Shown here: in pieces, positions 1 through 8,037 of the stretch
Layout: each line of letters opens with the position of its first letter
Position numbering within the stretch: position 1 is the stretch's first letter
Virus record (IMG/VR): IMGVR_UViG_3300013005_003820
Location: 1-42,392 of that record
From: a virus
Direction: 5' to 3' (one strand)
Length of the DNA stretch: 42,392 bases
The notes under the pieces: generated by a model
Told to the model about the DNA's origin: nothing
Databases searched by the model: none
What the model saw: only the letters and a program-made list of their open reading frames with translations
Made by a program: the position numbers and the translations under genes

Positions 1-53
1 CGAGAAACGAAATTTTTACTATCTTCGTCGGGCTTTTTTTCGGGAATTGGCAT
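1..53 (-). CDS. N-terminus of a gene running off the left edge (partial)
   Basis: An ATG at 53 on the minus strand follows a clear Shine-Dalgarno (AGGAG at about 62-66) and opens a frame to the window edge. It encodes MPIPEKKPDEDSKNFVS and then a partial codon. This Pro/Lys/Glu-rich opening followed by F-[VI]-S recalls the N-terminus shared by several phage head-maturation or structural proteins, but only 17 residues are visible, so the function stays open. It lies 22 bases downstream of the GT4 gene, in the same direction. Confidence 0.6.
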   Translation of the reverse strand, partial: MPIPEKKPDEDSKNFVS

Positions 54-75
54 ATAGAGTATCTCCTATAATTAT

Positions 76-1158
76 TTATACACAATTTAGGATTTTGTTA
101 GCTGAATTGATCCAAGACAGCGATTGAGCAGTTTTCAATCCTGCTGGATTAGATTTTACATTGTTTTTATAGGCGTAGCGTAAATGATCTACTATTTGAT
201 CAATTTGTTTAGCGCCAATTTTAGCCCAATTCCCCTGTCCTTTAAAATATTTGCCGTCGTATGCCGGTTCTGTTTCTTCGATATCTATAAGATAAGAGTT
301 GTCCGTTGTGCAGAATTCGGTATGGGCCGAGTAGTTGCTCGCTATAACGGGCTTATTCATAGCCATAGTTTCTAAAAGTTCTAGATTCCATCCTTCTGCT
401 CGTGAGATATACACTCCGCAATCTATATAAGATAGTAACTTAGCTACATCATTATGTGTTTGCAATTGTGGAAATACTTTAATTTTGTCTTTCAAAGGAT
501 TATTTTTATACATTGTCTCCCATTGTAATCTTTCTTCGGGAGTAATATATCCATTATCAGAAGAAGCATTAATCCATAATTCAAAATTTTCATTATTTGG
601 AAAAGCTTTCTGGAAAATACTTAATAATATATCATGACATTTTCTTATTTCCCATTTACCAATTACTGAAAAAATATAAGCATCAGGCTTATTTTGAACT
701 TTATCATTTAGGTTGTGATCAAAAATATTTGTATCAACACCTAGAGGTACAACCGTAATTGGCGTTTTAATATTGTATTTACTTATAACGTCTTTTGCCC
801 ACTGACTAGAAACAAATATCTTATCGCAACATTTAAAATTGTGTTGTTCAATTTCATTTAATGTGTCTAGTTCAAAAAATGGAAATACATAATAATCTCC
901 AGAACCTACCCTAGAAGCTAAATCCCAAGCGTGCCACATCTTTATAGATGGTGCTTTGTGATTATAGGATAATCTATTCTTTAGAGATTTTTCAATCAAG
1001 CCAGATTTTTCAGGATTAATGGCTAGTGGTTGTCCTATTGGAAACAACGATACGTCAGTATTGTTTTCCATCATAGATACAAGGAGATTGTAGCCAGCGA
1101 CCCCATATCCTGTATATGTTATAGGAGACTGGAAATTAATTTGTTTAATTTTACTCAT
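76..1158 (-). CDS. Glycosyltransferase family 4-like (GT-B) protein
   Basis: This 360-residue protein has the layout of a GT-B retaining glycosyltransferase. The N-terminal half has a glycine-rich loop (TGYGVAGYN, residues 16-24), and the C-terminal Rossmann domain carries the EX7E motif of family GT4 (E255 and E263 within SRAEGWNLELLETMAM), followed by a P-V-I-A-S donor-binding segment. Such enzymes move a sugar from a nucleotide sugar to a glycan or lipid acceptor, normally in the cytoplasm. Donor and acceptor cannot be read from the sequence. Its ATG overlaps the last codons of the GMP reductase gene by 8 bases (ATGAGTAA), which suggests translational coupling. No Shine-Dalgarno is evident. 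The family call is secure and the substrate is unknown. Confidence 0.88.
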   Translation of the reverse strand: MSKIKQINFQSPITYTGYGVAGYNLLVSMMENNTDVSLFPIGQPLAINPEKSGLIEKSLKNRLSYNHKAPSIKMWHAWDLASRVGSGDYYVFPFFELDTLNEIEQHNFKCCDKIFVSSQWAKDVISKYNIKTPITVVPLGVDTNIFDHNLNDKVQNKPDAYIFSVIGKWEIRKCHDILLSIFQKAFPNNENFELWINASSDNGYITPEERLQWETMYKNNPLKDKIKVFPQLQTHNDVAKLLSYIDCGVYISRAEGWNLELLETMAMNKPVIASNYSAHTEFCTTDNSYLIDIEETEPAYDGKYFKGQGNWAKIGAKQIDQIVDHLRYAYKNNVKSNPAGLKTAQSLSWINSANKILNCV

Positions 1159-2197
1159 AAATTTTATTATGTGTGTTATTTACCTGTATGAATGTTGTTT
1201 TCTTTCCAAAGTCTTTAATTGTAGAAGCACCAATATATGTACATGCGCTTCTTAGACCACCAAAGATATCTTTGATAATATCATCTGCTCTACCTTTATA
1301 TTTTACCTTTACGCATTTTCCTTCACTGGTTCTATAATCTGCAACGCCATTATGATACTTTTCCATAGCGTTTTGACTACTCATGCCATAGAATTTTAAA
1401 TATGTTTTTCCAGAACCATTATATTCCCATTCTCCTTCACACTCATCACAACCAGCAAACATACTTCCGAGCATCACAAAATCTGTATTTCCTCCAAAAG
1501 CTTTGCATATATCTCCAACAATTTTACAGCCTCCATCGGAGCATATGTGGCCTTTCAAGCCATGAGCAGCATCAGCACACTCCATTACAGCAGATAGTTG
1601 CGGGTATCCTATTCCGGTCTTAAGTCTAGTAGTACATACAGATCCAGAACCTATACCTACTTTCACTATATCGACCCTTCCGTGCAAGATAAGTTCTTCC
1701 ACCATCTCTGGAGTAACAACATTACCAGCCATAATAATAATTTCTGGATATTTTTCTCTAAATGATCTTACAACCTTAACAAATCGTTCACTATACCCAT
1801 TCGCAACGTCAACACAAATATTTGGTAATTGTACGCCAATATTTCTTAATTTGCTAAAAACCGCATCCATTTTCTCTATATCTAGATGACCAATGCCCGT
1901 TGAATAAAAGGACAACGAATCTCCATATTTAAAGTGATCTACAAGAGTTTCTATGTTATAGTGTTTATGCAAACAGGTGATGCTTTTGTTTGTATCTGTT
2001 ACCCTGCTCATGGCTATGGTGCCTGTTGTATCCATATTAGCTACCATGATTGGAACACAAGATAGAGTTCTTGTAGAACTAGAAAACTTAAATTCTCTTT
2101 GAAGAGAAACGTCAGATCTGCTACCTAGTGCTGATCTTTTTGGCTTGATGAGAACATCGTCGAAATCTAACTTGATTTCATTTATTATTTTTTGCAT
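1151..2197 (-). CDS. guaC: GMP reductase
   Basis: At 348 residues it is almost the length of E. coli GuaC. The catalytic loop GIGSGSVCTTR places the nucleophilic cysteine at C188 and the following threonine at T190. The downstream segments GYPQLSAVMECADAAHG, SDGGC and KAFGGNTDFVMLGSM are typical of GMP reductase and distinguish it from IMP dehydrogenase, as does the lack of a CBS insert. The enzyme reductively deaminates GMP to IMP with NADPH and would act in the cytoplasm to shift guanine nucleotides toward the adenine branch. It starts 3 bases after the deoxyribosyltransferase-like gene and overlaps the GT4 gene, so it sits in one operon with them. Both a purine enzyme and its neighbour point to nucleotide scavenging or rebalancing during infection. 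Confidence 0.95.
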   Translation of the reverse strand: MQKIINEIKLDFDDVLIKPKRSALGSRSDVSLQREFKFSSSTRTLSCVPIMVANMDTTGTIAMSRVTDTNKSITCLHKHYNIETLVDHFKYGDSLSFYSTGIGHLDIEKMDAVFSKLRNIGVQLPNICVDVANGYSERFVKVVRSFREKYPEIIIMAGNVVTPEMVEELILHGRVDIVKVGIGSGSVCTTRLKTGIGYPQLSAVMECADAAHGLKGHICSDGGCKIVGDICKAFGGNTDFVMLGSMFAGCDECEGEWEYNGSGKTYLKFYGMSSQNAMEKYHNGVADYRTSEGKCVKVKYKGRADDIIKDIFGGLRSACTYIGASTIKDFGKKTTFIQVNNTHNKIYE

Positions 2198-2200
2198 ATC

Positions 2201-2731
2201 TTAAACGGAAAAAAAGTACCATCTCCTATAAGTATCAATATTTTCTGCACCATCTATATGAACCAGATAGTCTTTAATTTCTTCCCATGTAGAGAATATC
2301 ATTTGATGGGGTATGGTTCCAAAAAGCCAGTCAGGTGTTTGCTGCTTGCCTTGAACCATATGTACGATAATAGGTTTTTTCTGCCTATTTGCCCAAAAGA
2401 TTTCTTCTAATGTTCCACATGGATGAGTGTTAATATCTAGATTTACAATCAAAAAATCACTTATATCTACCAACCTTAAGTCAACAGATCTTATGATTTT
2501 CATCATTGATGCCAGTTCATCATATCTCTGTTTTTCTTTTAGTTTGGTTTTGATAAGATGACTATCTTGATCTTCCAATCCTATGTCTGTTGGTTTACTA
2601 ACAGGATTAAAAACCCTTATACCCATTTCTTCCAAAAATGGAGTAATATTATCTCTCCATGTTGTACCTCTGTCTGGAACTCTATCCATAGCACCAGCCA
2701 GATATACTCTTTGATTTCTGAGTCTATTCAT
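2201..2731 (-). CDS. Nucleoside 2-deoxyribosyltransferase-like protein
   Basis: This 176-residue protein opens with R-V-Y-L-A-G-A-M (residues 8-15), the first strand and loop of the nucleoside 2-deoxyribosyltransferase fold. It continues with DISDFLIVNLD (residues 89-99) and GTLEEIFWA (residues 106-114), where a family catalytic glutamate would be E109 or E110. The family cleaves or exchanges the N-glycosidic bond of deoxynucleosides or nucleotides, and some relatives are nucleotide hydrolases. Exact activity cannot be assigned. It stands directly upstream of guaC (3-base gap), consistent with a small nucleotide-metabolism unit. No Shine-Dalgarno precedes the ATG. A gap of 54 AT-rich bases separates it from the GT2-like gene upstream. 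Confidence 0.75.
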   Translation of the reverse strand: MNRLRNQRVYLAGAMDRVPDRGTTWRDNITPFLEEMGIRVFNPVSKPTDIGLEDQDSHLIKTKLKEKQRYDELASMMKIIRSVDLRLVDISDFLIVNLDINTHPCGTLEEIFWANRQKKPIIVHMVQGKQQTPDWLFGTIPHQMIFSTWEEIKDYLVHIDGAENIDTYRRWYFFSV

Positions 2732-2785
2732 AGAAACACATTAATAAAAAAAGCGCTAATAAAAACAATAACATTTTTCCTCCAA

Positions 2786-3454
2786 CTATAGATTAGACCA
2801 ATCTCCATTTAATTTTGACCATTTGATGTTCATTAAATTTTCTGAAACACTAAAATAGTAGGGATTAATCAGTCCTCTTAGTTTACTACTTTTGATTGTA
2901 CTTGAAGCTCCGCTATGATGCTTACATAGTATACCAGGAGTTTTTGAGATTGTCCAGCCATTTTTTCTAACTCTACGCATATAATCTATATCTAGATGAT
3001 AAAAGGGGAAGCAAAGCCAGTCCCAATCACCAACATCTAGCAACATTTCTGTTTTATATGCGCAAAATAAATCTTCGTTTTCATTAGCGTCTTGATGAAT
3101 CCAACCAATTTTATTATTGTTATCACTAAATGAAGATATTGCTTGATCTATTAGCATCTTATCTCCATCGGTTGTTATAACCTCACAATCATTGTGCATA
3201 AATGTGATGAAGTCTGTCTGTTGGTCTATGGCTATAAACTTCATCCAGTTATATGTCTGAGCAGTAGTTAGTGGTACAGGAGGTCTAATAACCGTGAATC
3301 CGAACTCTAGTTGAGATCCTATGTACGGTGCCAGAGAGCCATCATCACTATTATCTATAAGAATAGTATTTTCCCATAGATTTGGAACACTTTTGATAGC
3401 CAGAAGTGTTAGGTCTGGCCTATTAACGTGTGGTATAAAATGCAAAAATTTCAT
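2786..3454 (-). CDS. GT2-like glycosyltransferase (GT-A fold)
   Basis: The 222-residue protein begins with a GT-A type strand (FLHFIPHVNRPDLTLLAI) and a donor-binding strand ending in LIDNSDDGS. The acidic metal-binding motif appears as HNDCEV near residue 92. Downstream lies an aromatic stretch with DWDW and FYHLDIDYMRR, which can serve as the acceptor/catalytic region of family GT2 proteins. It probably transfers a hexose, but donor and acceptor are unknown. Its ATG overlaps the stop of the macro-domain gene (ATGA), so it should be translationally coupled to it. The protein is short for a GT2 enzyme and lacks membrane segments. Confidence 0.7.
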   Translation of the reverse strand: MKFLHFIPHVNRPDLTLLAIKSVPNLWENTILIDNSDDGSLAPYIGSQLEFGFTVIRPPVPLTTAQTYNWMKFIAIDQQTDFITFMHNDCEVITTDGDKMLIDQAISSFSDNNNKIGWIHQDANENEDLFCAYKTEMLLDVGDWDWLCFPFYHLDIDYMRRVRKNGWTISKTPGILCKHHSGASSTIKSSKLRGLINPYYFSVSENLMNIKWSKLNGDWSNL

Positions 3455-4029
3455 GAGTTATTCTGTTTGTTATATCCGTATACAAAAACGTCGTGTCTTG
3501 ACCAAATATCCTCTATGAGATCCGAAATAAAATTCCAGTTTCCTCCAGCAATACCAGAACCAAATTTAGGACAATGAATTTCAAAATTGATTGCTTCAGG
3601 ATTTTTGTTTCTATCTCCATACTGTTTAATAAATGAAGACACAGAAATCATGCTTCTAACAAGAGCAGCATAATTTAAACATCTTTTTTTATTACGATCA
3701 GGTAATCCATTTTGAGCTATCATATTAGCAAATACTAACTTATGACCATATTTATTTTTTACTGGAATATCTATAAATTGAACGTGTCCAAAATTGTTCT
3801 TTAAGAATGTTTTACCCAGTAAGTGGTAATTCTCTTTCACTGCGGGATAATGTTTGGCCACAGCAGCAGCAAAACCTCCGCCGAATACATCTATATTATT
3901 ACATACATGAGGTACTATAACAGAACTACCTAGTTTTTCTGAAGAAAGTCTTTTTAGAATTCTTTCAAAAATATCGTCATTACTAATATTGTAGCTAGGA
4001 ATGTTTTGGTTATGATATTTTGTTTGCAT
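3451..4029 (-). CDS. Macro-domain (ADP-ribose-binding) protein
   Basis: The 192-residue protein matches the macro-domain pattern. Strand 1 reads IVPHVCNNIDVFGGGFAAAV, with N and a GGG ligand loop. The second conserved loop, PKFGSGIAGGNW, holds the diphosphate-binding G-S-G-I-A-G-G. The spacing and the N/GGG pairing resemble Poa1p or phage ADP-ribose-1''-phosphatase types. Macro domains bind ADP-ribose and may remove it from proteins, nucleic acids or tRNA-splicing products. In a phage this could counter ADP-ribosylation-based defence or recycle NAD products; that role is inferred. A GGGAG Shine-Dalgarno lies 4 bases before the ATG. A possible promoter sits 21-48 bases upstream, so the gene may head a transcription unit. 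Confidence 0.85.
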   Translation of the reverse strand: MQTKYHNQNIPSYNISNDDIFERILKRLSSEKLGSSVIVPHVCNNIDVFGGGFAAAVAKHYPAVKENYHLLGKTFLKNNFGHVQFIDIPVKNKYGHKLVFANMIAQNGLPDRNKKRCLNYAALVRSMISVSSFIKQYGDRNKNPEAINFEIHCPKFGSGIAGGNWNFISDLIEDIWSRHDVFVYGYNKQNNS

Positions 4030-4049
4030 GGTTTCTCCCTTATTACAGT

Positions 4050-4077
4050 ATAATACCGTTGTTCAATGTAGTAGCAA
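4050..4077 (-). promoter_or_regulatory. Possible sigma-70-like promoter upstream of the macro gene
   Basis: On the minus strand a TTGCTA hexamer (4072-4077) is followed, after 16 bases, by TATTAT (4050-4055), with a further TATACT just downstream. It lies in the 61-base gap between the exostosin-like and macro-domain genes. The -35 match is partial, so the call is tentative. Confidence 0.35.
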
Positions 4078-4090
4078 CCGACCGTATTTT

Positions 4091-5089
4091 TCAAAAGCAC
4101 GTTTTATTTCTAAAATACCTGTAGGCGTTAATGCAGTTTTCTTGCATTTCTTTTATTTTTTGCTGAGGAATTTCTTCAAGTATATCAAGAAGATTTTTTG
4201 TTTTTGTTATTGGTATAACTATAGAGATATCGTTCCAATCATATTCGTTTATTTCTGGTGGTATCCAATCATTTTCAAAAAGTACTGGAATAGATCCAAC
4301 ACTCATCGACTCCCATAATCTCAGTGTGTTTGGTCCTGTCCCTTCAGGACAGAGAGAGAAAACCGAATCACTTAATAGTTCATTATATTTTTTTGTATGT
4401 GTAATATAATTATTTTTTGCTATTATTGAAATGGTTTTATTTTTTATTTGGTGTTCATATACAACATCGTGGTAAAACCAATCATCGTATAAATGATAAT
4501 ATATATTATTTTTGGATGTTGATTCTAAAACTTTTTTAATTTCTAATCTAATATTAGACCTATAATAGTTATTATATGCTCCTATGAAAGAGCACAAATA
4601 TTTTTTATCTTGGATATTTTTTGTATATAGTCCTGTATTCCTATCAGGAATTTCTGTATTGGTTGCAATCAATGTCCACGAATGTATATCTATATTTGTA
4701 GTTTTTATAGAAGTATTAGAATTATGAGAAATCCAAATATTTTTAATACCAAGATACTGCCAATATCCTAATAGTTTGTACCAATGAATATGTTGACAAA
4801 CTGTATGACTATTAAGATTATCTAAAATAAATAGTTGGTTTTTATCTATGATAGAATTTAGATAAGTTCTGGATTTTTCACAATTGTTCCAAAAATCATC
4901 GGTAACACAAGAAACTATATGATTCTCTATATAATCAATAATAGACGCCCATGCACAGCCAATATAGATATTATTATCCAATCTATAGTTTCTATTTTCA
5001 TGATTTAAAAATGCTTGTTTTTCCGTTAATGAAGGATATTGCCACCTTATTTGATCGCCCAAGAATATGGTATCGAACAATGAATCCAT
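4091..5089 (-). CDS. Exostosin-like (GT47-type) glycosyltransferase
   Basis: This 332-residue protein carries a C-terminal segment characteristic of exostosin-family GT-B enzymes: FSLCPEGTGPNTLRLWESMS followed by GSIPVLF and then an acidic region leading to WIPPEINEYDW. The C-P-x-G and R-x-x-E elements bind the nucleotide sugar in this family. Exostosins extend glycosaminoglycan or plant cell-wall chains in eukaryotes, and bacterial and viral homologues occur in surface-glycan clusters. The N-terminal 150 residues are poorly conserved and aromatic-rich. The gene is divergent from the FkbM gene at 5190, with 100 bases between. The substrate is unknown. Confidence 0.78.
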   Translation of the reverse strand: MDSLFDTIFLGDQIRWQYPSLTEKQAFLNHENRNYRLDNNIYIGCAWASIIDYIENHIVSCVTDDFWNNCEKSRTYLNSIIDKNQLFILDNLNSHTVCQHIHWYKLLGYWQYLGIKNIWISHNSNTSIKTTNIDIHSWTLIATNTEIPDRNTGLYTKNIQDKKYLCSFIGAYNNYYRSNIRLEIKKVLESTSKNNIYYHLYDDWFYHDVVYEHQIKNKTISIIAKNNYITHTKKYNELLSDSVFSLCPEGTGPNTLRLWESMSVGSIPVLFENDWIPPEINEYDWNDISIVIPITKTKNLLDILEEIPQQKIKEMQENCINAYRYFRNKTCF

Positions 5090-5189
5090 TTTAGTGTCTT
5101 ATTTAAAAGATATTTTGTGCATCAATCCTAGTTTGATAGTATAATTATATGGAGTTCCCGCAATTTACTTCATCTTACAAAAATTATTT
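5090..5189. promoter_or_regulatory. Divergent intergenic region with possible promoter
   Basis: This 100-base AT-rich gap separates the leftward exostosin-like gene from the rightward FkbM gene. A TATAAT hexamer at 5140-5145 on the plus strand fits a -10 element for the FkbM gene, but no good -35 is seen at 16-18 bases. No convincing promoter was found for the leftward direction. Confidence 0.3.
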
Positions 5190-6044
5190 ATGGCTAATAT
5201 AAAATTTTGTGTTCTTAAACATGATAATATGCATTTATTTGCAAATGCAGACGATAACTTTATCAAAACCCTGCCTATAGGTAATAGAAATCTCTCTGTG
5301 TACGATCAGGATTTCGAAGTAAAAAATATACAGCATTGTCATCTTAATTTTTTAAGTAATATTATAGCCGATCTATATGATAATGATTGTACTATTATAG
5401 ATGTTGGTGCTTATGTTGGTACGGTTTCGTTATTATTGGATCTACATATGTTAAAGAATGATATAAAGTTAGACTATCATTTATTTGAAGCAAATGAGAA
5501 GCATGTGCAATGTTTAACAAAATCTATAGCATTTAATAATTTACAAGATTCTGTTCATCTATATCCATATGCTGTTTCTAGTTCGTGTGGAGTTGCTAAA
5601 TTTAGCTGTGTAGAAAATAAAGATATTTCGGGTCGTATAGACTATAGGGGCGATATAGAAATACCAACAGTAACTATAGATAGTAAAATAAATAGTATTG
5701 ATAAAAACTATATCATTAAAATAGATACAGAGGGTCATGAACCTCATGTTATAAGTGGAGCAATGAATTTATTAAATACAAATAATTGTATACTAATACT
5801 AGAAATTCATCCGTATGTACTAGATACAAAAGTAAACGATAACGAAACCATGTTCGAATATTTAATCTCTAACTATACCATGTTTAATATACAAAATATT
5901 GGTTGGCCAAGTGACTTTACAAAAATTCATAATAAAGAAGAGTTGATACAGGTTTGTAAAAGAGACGGTTTTAGTTTGACAGATATTATATGTTTTAACA
6001 AATCTGTTTCAATAGATTCCAATGCTCTTAAAAATATGTTATAG
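5190..6044 (+). CDS. FkbM-family methyltransferase
   Basis: The 284-residue protein has the FkbM/Methyltransf_21 layout. The SAM-binding motif I is TIIDVGAYVGTVSLLLD, the acidic end of strand 2 is YHLFEAN, and the hallmark downstream motif is IIKIDTEGHEPHVISGA. FkbM proteins O-methylate hydroxyls of sugars or polyketides, and in glycan clusters they usually methylate sugars. It is the only rightward gene between 1 and 22 kb, and its last 17 bases overlap the end of the opposing SGNH-like gene. This orientation suggests separate expression or separate acquisition. Two further FkbM genes lie at 6818 and 27503. Confidence 0.85.
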   Translation: MANIKFCVLKHDNMHLFANADDNFIKTLPIGNRNLSVYDQDFEVKNIQHCHLNFLSNIIADLYDNDCTIIDVGAYVGTVSLLLDLHMLKNDIKLDYHLFEANEKHVQCLTKSIAFNNLQDSVHLYPYAVSSSCGVAKFSCVENKDISGRIDYRGDIEIPTVTIDSKINSIDKNYIIKIDTEGHEPHVISGAMNLLNTNNCILILEIHPYVLDTKVNDNETMFEYLISNYTMFNIQNIGWPSDFTKIHNKEELIQVCKRDGFSLTDIICFNKSVSIDSNALKNML

Positions 6045-6825
6045 TGGCATGTATGAAAACCGGCTCACTAAATCTAATAAATCCATGGTGAGGCTTTATA
6101 AAATTATTATACAGTGTTCTGTCTATATATGGGATTCTGGTTGGATTGGATGATAGTAGTCTGTACGGAGTTAGTTGTTTTACCAGTTTCTCATTATTAA
6201 ATATATCCAATAAGGCATTATTGTGTTCGTGAATAATAGTAAATCTTTTACAATTATTGATTTCTAATCTGTCTGTGGTTCTTTCTATTTTTTCTATCTT
6301 AGGATTAATTAATTTAGGTTTTTGATTAATAAGGAATTCTAAAATTTTATTATTAAAAATTTCTTTTCCTTCTGTATTGAAATGAATATTGTCAAATATA
6401 TGTTCTTTATTTATTCTTAGATCAAGGTATGGTATATTATGTTGTTCAGCGAATTTTTGTTTATATTCATTTATTAATCTGTGATCGTAAATTGAATCTG
6501 TAGTTTTTTCATATGGTCCAGTTAAGCATAATACAAGAGATGAGTCGTATAAGCTTGTATTAAACCAGCTTAAAATATCATTGAGGGTTTCTCCATTATT
6601 CCAACCCCATTTATCATGTATTGATCCACCCAGTAAAAAAATGCCAGGATCAAAACATTTTTTATATTTTAGGATAGTCAGAAATGTTTCTGTGCTTCCA
6701 GAACCTATCGACAAATTTTGAATATTTGCACTAGTATTTTTTTGTAAAAATTCTTTTAGAGCATAAGAAAAATAACATTCTCCACAAAAATATATATTAT
6801 TATAATGTAATTTATATTTATTCAT
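6028..6825 (-). CDS. SGNH/GDSL-hydrolase-like protein
   Basis: The 265-residue protein shows parts of the SGNH-hydrolase pattern. A short strand leads to GEC (residues 15-17), at the position of the GDS block. Segment LVLCLTGPYE would match the middle blocks, and DNIHFNTEGKEIF (residues 145-157) supplies the D-x-x-H block with the catalytic D145 and H148. The usual nucleophilic serine is not in the expected G-D-S triplet, so catalysis is uncertain. In glycan loci such proteins add or remove O-acyl groups. It overlaps the upstream FkbM gene by 8 bases and converges on the rightward FkbM gene. The C-terminal 100 residues match no family I recognise. Confidence 0.5.
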   Translation of the reverse strand: MNKYKLHYNNIYFCGECYFSYALKEFLQKNTSANIQNLSIGSGSTETFLTILKYKKCFDPGIFLLGGSIHDKWGWNNGETLNDILSWFNTSLYDSSLVLCLTGPYEKTTDSIYDHRLINEYKQKFAEQHNIPYLDLRINKEHIFDNIHFNTEGKEIFNNKILEFLINQKPKLINPKIEKIERTTDRLEINNCKRFTIIHEHNNALLDIFNNEKLVKQLTPYRLLSSNPTRIPYIDRTLYNNFIKPHHGFIRFSEPVFIHATITYF

Positions 6826-7432
6826 GTTTATATATTAGATCAGCTCCTAATTTATGAACAAGTTTAAATGAGTTTTGTTCTAATAAATTATTTAATTCAG
6901 CTTGTTGACTTTTACATTCAATAGTCATAACGTCAATATATGTTTTATTAAAATCTATACTTTTTAAAGCTTCTAATTCTGCGCCTTCTATATCTAGAGA
7001 AAAATAATCTATGCGATCAATATTATGTTTATTAAAGACTGTTTGTAACTTTACGCCTTCAACCCATATTGTGGGTATTTCTGGTTTTTTTGTTGCGTAC
7101 CATGACTCTATTTCCTTGATTTGGTTCATCGGCATAAATCTTAATAGTCCTCCCAAATATTGAGCATTTAAAAATAAAAGAGGTTGTTCTACAGAACTTA
7201 TAGCCACATTCTCTACTATAGCTTTGCGATTTTTGACACATCTTTCATAATAAATAGGATTACATTCTATTAAAATTCCTGACCAATTTAAATATTTTTC
7301 AAAGAATAAAGTATTAGAAATATCTAGTCCATTAACAGCACCAGCCTCAAAGAAAAACCCTGGTTCTGTTTTGTTTTTAAAAAATTCTTCATAAACAAAA
7401 ATATCTTGCTTGTTTTGTGAATGTGATATCAT
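6818..7432 (-). CDS. FkbM-family methyltransferase
   Basis: This 204-residue protein is a compact FkbM-type SAM-dependent methyltransferase. FFFEAGAVNGLDISNTLFFE corresponds to the SAM-binding glycine motif, SGILIECNP is the acidic strand 2, and DYFSLDIEGAELEALKSIDF is the family signature D-x-E-G-x-E. The protein begins with SHSQNKQDIFVYE, the typical N-terminus of the short bacterial and viral FkbM group. It probably methylates a sugar hydroxyl. It overlaps both neighbours by 4-8 bases, so the three genes are translationally coupled. Confidence 0.85.
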   Translation of the reverse strand: MISHSQNKQDIFVYEEFFKNKTEPGFFFEAGAVNGLDISNTLFFEKYLNWSGILIECNPIYYERCVKNRKAIVENVAISSVEQPLLFLNAQYLGGLLRFMPMNQIKEIESWYATKKPEIPTIWVEGVKLQTVFNKHNIDRIDYFSLDIEGAELEALKSIDFNKTYIDVMTIECKSQQAELNNLLEQNSFKLVHKLGADLIYKHE

Positions 7433-8034
7433 TTGATCATTTCATTTTTAATATTACTTATATTTTTCATTTTTGAATAAAGATTATCATAAATTATAGA
7501 TATTTTATCGTTATTTTTTTGTGATGTCCTAGGTCTATATCTAAACGAACTAAAATCTATTTTTTTTTCTAGAAAAGTTTCTATCATAAGTGTGTTATTT
7601 AATATTGTAGTAAAATCCAAAAACAAAATAGGAAATGATGTTTTAGTGGTTGACCAATTGTCAAACTGCCATTCTATACCGATCATATCTTTATTCTCTT
7701 TATACGCAATTTCAATATAAGTATCATAATCAATTAATGCCTTTTTTTCTAGGTTATATGGATTGCCTAGAGCATATGCCCAACCCATTCTGAAATGAGA
7801 CATTATTGAAAGATGTGGATCTCCAAATATATAGATACACTTGTCAATGCTAGTTTTTATTTTATTTGGACTAGATATGTGTTTTAGTTTATCTGTATTT
7901 ATAATACAATTGGTAATTAATGGATTATATTTTATATAGATTAATCTATCTTTATATTCTAGATGTAACAACCCATTTATGAATTGCATAAAATAAGATT
8001 GTCCGGATCCTCCTGGTCCAACTACTAAAATCAT
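7429..8034 (-). CDS. P-loop protein, possible sulfotransferase-like enzyme
   Basis: The 201-residue protein opens with VVGPGGSGQSYFMQF (residues 4-18), a P-loop that could bind a nucleotide phosphate or the 5'-phosphosulfate of PAPS. There is no K-[ST] pair as in classic Walker A loops, which favours a sulfotransferase-like or divergent kinase-like fold. FLDFTTIL and FRYRPRTS lie toward the C-terminus. It sits among glycan-decoration genes, and a clear carbohydrate sulfotransferase lies at 13643, so a sulfate-transfer role is plausible but unproven. It overlaps the downstream FkbM start by 4 bases. Confidence 0.45.
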   Translation of the reverse strand: MILVVGPGGSGQSYFMQFINGLLHLEYKDRLIYIKYNPLITNCIINTDKLKHISSPNKIKTSIDKCIYIFGDPHLSIMSHFRMGWAYALGNPYNLEKKALIDYDTYIEIAYKENKDMIGIEWQFDNWSTTKTSFPILFLDFTTILNNTLMIETFLEKKIDFSSFRYRPRTSQKNNDKISIIYDNLYSKMKNISNIKNEMIK

Positions 8035-8037
8035 TTT

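Noticed and set aside
30-44. A GC-T-tract that looked like a terminator
   Set aside because: On the minus strand it is inside the coding start of the partial gene, and no stem precedes the T-run in either direction.
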